Shown here: positions 60,577-64,000 of the stretch, one piece after another
Layout: each line of letters starts with the position of its first letter
Numbering within the stretch: the first letter of the stretch is position 1
Source of the DNA: Salinivirgaceae bacterium
GTDB lineage: Bacteria > Bacteroidota > Bacteroidia > Bacteroidales > SZUA-534
Direction of reading: 5' to 3'
NCBI GenBank assembly: GCA_017527435.1
Contig: JAFXQB010000009.1
Span: 1 to 64,000 of the forward strand
DNA: 64,000 nt
The notes under the pieces: model-generated
The model's input: only the letters and a program-made list of their open reading frames with translations
Told to the model about the DNA's origin: nothing
Databases searched by the model: none
Program-made: the position numbers and the translations under genes

Positions 60577-63297
60577 TTAAAGTTTGGTCCTGTAGTTCAC
60601 GATGTCGTTCAGTTCGGCTCCAGCCGCATCCCACAATGTTTTCATTGTCTTGAAAAGTCCGGGGATGGCAGTCAGGTTCTTGTCGTCGTCTATGAGTTTG
60701 ATGATTTTGTCAATAGAGTTATAAATATGTCTTATTCCCAAATAGTTAATCTTTGTTTTCAATGATTTTGCCACTGTTTTCAGGCTCTTGTAGTTGCGGT
60801 CCTTAACCAGACTCTCCATTTCTAAAATCTGCGCCGGAATCTGTTCCGCGTAGCGTTTCAGAATGTCGGCAATCTTCTTCTCGTCGTTTTTGTAAACCAC
60901 ATTCAAATTGGTCAGGTCGATGAGCTGCTGCTTGGTCTCGGCCAATTCGGGCACAATTTCCTTTTTCAGGTCGTCGGGAATCACGCCTTCCTGAATCATC
61001 TGAATCTTCTCCTCAATTTTCTTTTGGTTTGTGATGTCGATGCCAATCTCCACAATTTCGGTTATGGCACCGTCAGCATCAGTCACTGGTATGAAACGCT
61101 CAAGCAGCCAAATCTGTTTCTTGCCGACAGTGTACGGCTCCTCGCTCTCCATAATGTTGCCTTTCAGCAACTCTTCCCAGAAGTGCTCGTGCTCTGCCTG
61201 CTCCTTTTCGCCCATTATCACTTCCGATTTGTGGCGCTTGCCGATGAGTTTCTCGCGCTTGCTGTTCACCAATGCGGCAAACTCGTCGTTCACATCGGTG
61301 ATGTGCCGGCTTGTGTCGTAATGGACAGTCGGCATCACTGAATTGAATCCCGAAATGATTGTGGTGAGTTCTTCTTCTTTTTGCGTCGACTCTTCCTGAG
61401 TAGCCTGCATCTCCTCCATATTCTGGCGGATTTCCTCCTCCTGCTGTTCCAGAATCTCGGCCTGCTTCTTCGATTTCTCGAGCAGCTGCGCTGTCTGGCC
61501 GTTGATTTTCACCGTCGATATTGTCGATGCAATGTTCTCCGACAGTTTTTCGACAAACGAAATCTGGTAGGGTTGCAGCACTTTGAATGAGTAAATTTCG
61601 ATAATACCCACCAAATCCTTATTGTAGAGCAGCGGCACAATAAGCGCCGACTTTGGCAGTGCCCGGCCCAGTCCCGAACCAATCTGGTCGATGTCGGGTG
61701 TGATGTCGCTGATGAATATTGTCTCTTTCTCAAGATAAGCCCGGCCTATCAGCCCCTTACCCGGCTCAACAAAACCGTTGACCGACGCCTTCTCTTTGCT
61801 AAAGCCGATGTGTGCCACCAGCTCGGCGCCCTTGCGATCGGGCGGGACAATATAGAATGCGCCCATCTGTGAGTCGAGATAAAGTGTAAGGTTTTTAATA
61901 ATCTCGCCCGCGAGCGTTTTCATATCGCTGTTGTCGACGCGCAGCACCTTGTTGAACAGGTTGATGCCGTTCGACGCCCAGTTGAGCTGGCCTTCTTCGT
62001 CACGTCTCAAATTCTCTTCTTCTTTGGCGCGCTCAAGACTGTTTTTCATTTCGATGATGGCGTTGCCGAGCACGTCCTTGTCGCTCAGCGGCGTGAATTT
62101 GTAGTTTGAATTGCCGTTACCGATGTTCTCGGCAAATTTGGTTACTTGCAGCAATCCGTCTACCACCTTGTTCGACGAGTCGGCCATCTGCCCAAGCTCA
62201 TCATCGCTGTCGACATCCATTTTCAGAGCGTTATCGACCTGTCCCAACGAAAGTTTCCTGATTATGGCGTTCACCTTGTTAATGGGGGTGACAATCTTTA
62301 CCGAAAGAATGAAGATAATGAATGCCAGCAAGATAAGTCCCACAACAATCACCTTTTTAACAAACATCAGTGAACTGCTGATTTGAGCGTTCACTTCGGC
62401 CACCGATGTGGTTGCAATCAGTTTCCACTGGTTGCCGAGTCCTGCCGGATTGATGGTCAGCGTTGTGCACAGAATGCTGTCGTTGCCCATATGGTCCTTG
62501 ATGAAAATGGTTTTTGAGTTGCTGGTGTCAGCACGGGCAATCACAGTGTCGATTTCGGTAAACTGAAGACCGATAAGGTCAGGATTGTGGTAATCGACAA
62601 TCATTCCGCCCGACGATATAATGGTGATTTTCTTGTTGCTGGCCAGACAGATGGAATCAACCATCAGGCGCAGAGTGTGAAGATTGATGTCGGAACTGAC
62701 AACACCGATGGTCTCACCGTCCTTGTTGATTGGCAGCGCGATTGATGATTTCAGATATTTTTTTGTCACCGACTCGTCCTGGAAGAACGTCGACGGCTCA
62801 GAGAATATCGGCGTTCCGAGCCTGCGGACAACATAATATGGTGATTCGGTGTTATTATCGGTGTCGTAATCGAAGAATGTGTTTTTCGACTCGAACCCGT
62901 ACGATGTGCGATCAGTCCGCAGCAGTTGCCGGCCGTTGCTCACACCGCTCACGTAGCCGTTGTCGAAGCAGATCCAAACAGCAGCCAGCATCGGATTGCT
63001 GCCGCAAGTGCTTTTTATAATGCTTCGGAAGAAACTCTCGTTGCTGTCATAACTATTGTCGATGGTCGACTCAATGACTGATTTCAGTGTGACGAGTTTC
63101 TTGTACTCGCAATCGGCGATGTTTGAGAACGTTGTCGAAATGTCTTCAAGCAAAGCGGCATCGCGCTTTTCCATCGTCTCAATTATCGATGTCCGGAACT
63201 GATTGTTGATTATTCGCGCGGCAAAAAATATGACCACAAACACGGTGCCCAGCACCAGTGCAAGCACCCTGTAACTTAGACGGATTCTGACTTTCAT
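60577..63297 (-). CDS. Membrane Cache-HAMP-GAF-PAS sensor with HPt-like end (906 aa)
   Basis: A 906-residue paralogue of the 788-residue sensor, with the same order: membrane helix (9-27), Cache domain (NINLHTLRLMVDSICLA-type sequence), membrane helix (about 310-335), HAMP-like region, GAF (about 455-610), coiled coil, and PAS (VMPTVHYDTSRHITDVNDEF). Its extra C-terminal 100 residues look like a histidine-phosphotransfer four-helix domain: VAKSLKTKINYLGIRHIYNSI matches the AHxLKGxxxxLG pattern, but the phosphorylated His is replaced by Lys. There is no kinase domain. The gene leads a two-gene operon. The signal output is unclear, and the HPt-like end may be a dimerisation module. Confidence 0.72.
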   Translation of the reverse strand: MKVRIRLSYRVLALVLGTVFVVIFFAARIINNQFRTSIIETMEKRDAALLEDISTTFSNIADCEYKKLVTLKSVIESTIDNSYDSNESFFRSIIKSTCGSNPMLAAVWICFDNGYVSGVSNGRQLLRTDRTSYGFESKNTFFDYDTDNNTESPYYVVRRLGTPIFSEPSTFFQDESVTKKYLKSSIALPINKDGETIGVVSSDINLHTLRLMVDSICLASNKKITIISSGGMIVDYHNPDLIGLQFTEIDTVIARADTSNSKTIFIKDHMGNDSILCTTLTINPAGLGNQWKLIATTSVAEVNAQISSSLMFVKKVIVVGLILLAFIIFILSVKIVTPINKVNAIIRKLSLGQVDNALKMDVDSDDELGQMADSSNKVVDGLLQVTKFAENIGNGNSNYKFTPLSDKDVLGNAIIEMKNSLERAKEEENLRRDEEGQLNWASNGINLFNKVLRVDNSDMKTLAGEIIKNLTLYLDSQMGAFYIVPPDRKGAELVAHIGFSKEKASVNGFVEPGKGLIGRAYLEKETIFISDITPDIDQIGSGLGRALPKSALIVPLLYNKDLVGIIEIYSFKVLQPYQISFVEKLSENIASTISTVKINGQTAQLLEKSKKQAEILEQQEEEIRQNMEEMQATQEESTQKEEELTTIISGFNSVMPTVHYDTSRHITDVNDEFAALVNSKREKLIGKRHKSEVIMGEKEQAEHEHFWEELLKGNIMESEEPYTVGKKQIWLLERFIPVTDADGAITEIVEIGIDITNQKKIEEKIQMIQEGVIPDDLKKEIVPELAETKQQLIDLTNLNVVYKNDEKKIADILKRYAEQIPAQILEMESLVKDRNYKSLKTVAKSLKTKINYLGIRHIYNSIDKIIKLIDDDKNLTAIPGLFKTMKTLWDAAGAELNDIVNYRTKL

Positions 63298-63626
63298 ATA
63301 TCTCTGTTTTGTCTATTAACTCACAAGTGGCGGAACCTGCAAATCGTTGGCGCAGGTCGCTGCCAAACCAAAAAATAAATATCTACATTTTTTTCAAATG
63401 TGAAACACCATTTGGCGAAATAGTTTTAAAATAGTTGAGATTTGTGTCCCCGCCCATTACAACAATATGAAAACCAGATGGTTGCAATGCCGCGATTGGC
63501 AACCCTGTCAATGACATATTACTCGCACCGGAATTTCGACATGCCGTTCATTTTTGAACTAAAATGTGATTAACTGTTCAGTTGAGAGTAAAAACAAAAA
63601 AGCCGGCTAAAAACCGACTTTTCTGT
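63298..63626. other. Gene-free region upstream of the sensor operon
   Basis: AT-rich spacer of about 330 nt. It contains a terminator for the gene at 63627 and presumably the promoter of the sensor operon, but I cannot fix the latter with confidence. A 15-codon frame near 63470 has no support. Confidence 0.4.
63597..63623 (-). terminator. Terminator of the T9SS cargo gene
   Basis: On the minus strand AAAGTCGGT pairs with GCCGGCTTT (two wobble pairs), followed by a T run, just after the stop at 63627. Confidence 0.65.
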
Positions 63627-64000
63627 TTAGTATTTAACAACTTTCTGCTGCAGAACCTTTGTGTCGGTTACGAACCGCAGAACGTAAATTCCGCTTGGCA
63701 AATCGCTGATGTCGATAGTGGCATCGAAACTGCTGATGTCGATAATGCGGATTACCATGCCTGACTGTGACAGCAACTCGATTCTGCCACCTGCCATTGA
63801 GCCCGAAGCACTGACGCGGAACAAACCGTTCGTCGGATTCGGCACCACAACCAGATTTCCAAGTTCACCGCCAGTGTAGTAAACAGTCACAACCTTGTCG
63901 GCATACTCGCGTGTGCCATCGAAATCGACTTGCGACAAGCGGTAGTAGAGCAGCCCTTGCTCGGGTGCGTTATCGCTGAATGTATAGTCGATACGCTTGC
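63627..64000 (-). CDS. C-terminal end of a T9SS cargo protein (cut by the window)
   Basis: The frame is open from the stop at 63627 to the window end, so the N-terminus is missing. The visible 124 residues are QGLLYYRLSQVDFDGTREYADK, typical of the fibronectin-like end of Bacteroidota cargo, then a T9SS type A sorting domain: NLVVVPNPTNGLFRVSASG, GGRIELLSQSGMVI and SGIYVLRFVTDTKVLQQKVVKY. It would be exported across the outer membrane by the type IX system and anchored or released after CTD cleavage. The function of the missing part cannot be told from this window. Confidence 0.82.
   Translation of the reverse strand, partial: KRIDYTFSDNAPEQGLLYYRLSQVDFDGTREYADKVVTVYYTGGELGNLVVVPNPTNGLFRVSASGSMAGGRIELLSQSGMVIRIIDISSFDATIDISDLPSGIYVLRFVTDTKVLQQKVVKY

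Overview
The window looks like chromosomal DNA of an uncultured or lesser-known member of the Bacteroidales (phylum Bacteroidota). The evidence is the Bacteroidetes-type -7 promoter box TAnnTTTG ahead of many genes, type IX secretion (T9SS) C-terminal sorting domains, a PorZ-like protein, a GldA/GldF/GldG ABC exporter set, and a GGGtGRT/NifU pair. Genus and species cannot be fixed from this window. Starts and reading frames were chosen by eye, and no similarity search was run.

Layout. 1-483: cut-off secreted protein. 591-6218: six-gene Hdr/Qmo-like iron-sulfur electron-transfer cluster, with an AT-rich membrane-protein gene in its middle. 6374-20819: accessory block, all on the minus strand, with a WYL-domain regulator gene at each end. 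tRNA-Arg(CCT) follows at 21047. 21168-33652: RluA-family pseudouridine synthase, COG0523 GTPase, MltF-like transglycosylase, glycosyltransferase, ManA, RecO, PorZ, YidD, Gfo/Idh/MocA-like protein and a polyprenyl-glycosylphosphotransferase. 33877-49492: housekeeping genes (pgk, gldAFG, NifU-like/GGGtGRT, Nif3, TsaC, rplM-rpsI, rpsB-tsf). 49669-64000: His-rich lipoprotein, a 2540-residue cysteine-rich/leucine-rich T9SS surface protein, two kinase-less Cache/GAF/PAS sensors, and the end of another T9SS cargo protein.

The most interesting part is 8.1-20.9 kb. Five transcription units carry the same inverted repeat (consensus close to ACTCCCAAATAATGGGAGC). In all five it lies exactly 9 nt upstream of a TAnnTTTG-like -7 box. 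The units are (1) a RadA/KaiC-like ATPase, a DUF932-like protein and a phospholipase-D-fold nuclease, with start/stop overlaps; (2) a 102-aa and a 179-aa unknown protein; (3) a 398-aa FtsZ/tubulin-like protein made of two tandem copies of the FtsZ N-terminal domain, followed by an unlisted 45-aa ORF; (4) a short, single-domain FtsZ-like protein; (5) a WYL-domain regulator. This reads as one autoregulated regulon joining FtsZ-like proteins to DNA-handling enzymes. I do not recognise it as a described system. Two DUF262 (GmrSD-like) genes and a possible UDG-fold gene sit among these units but lack the operator, so they are probably passengers or a separate defence module.
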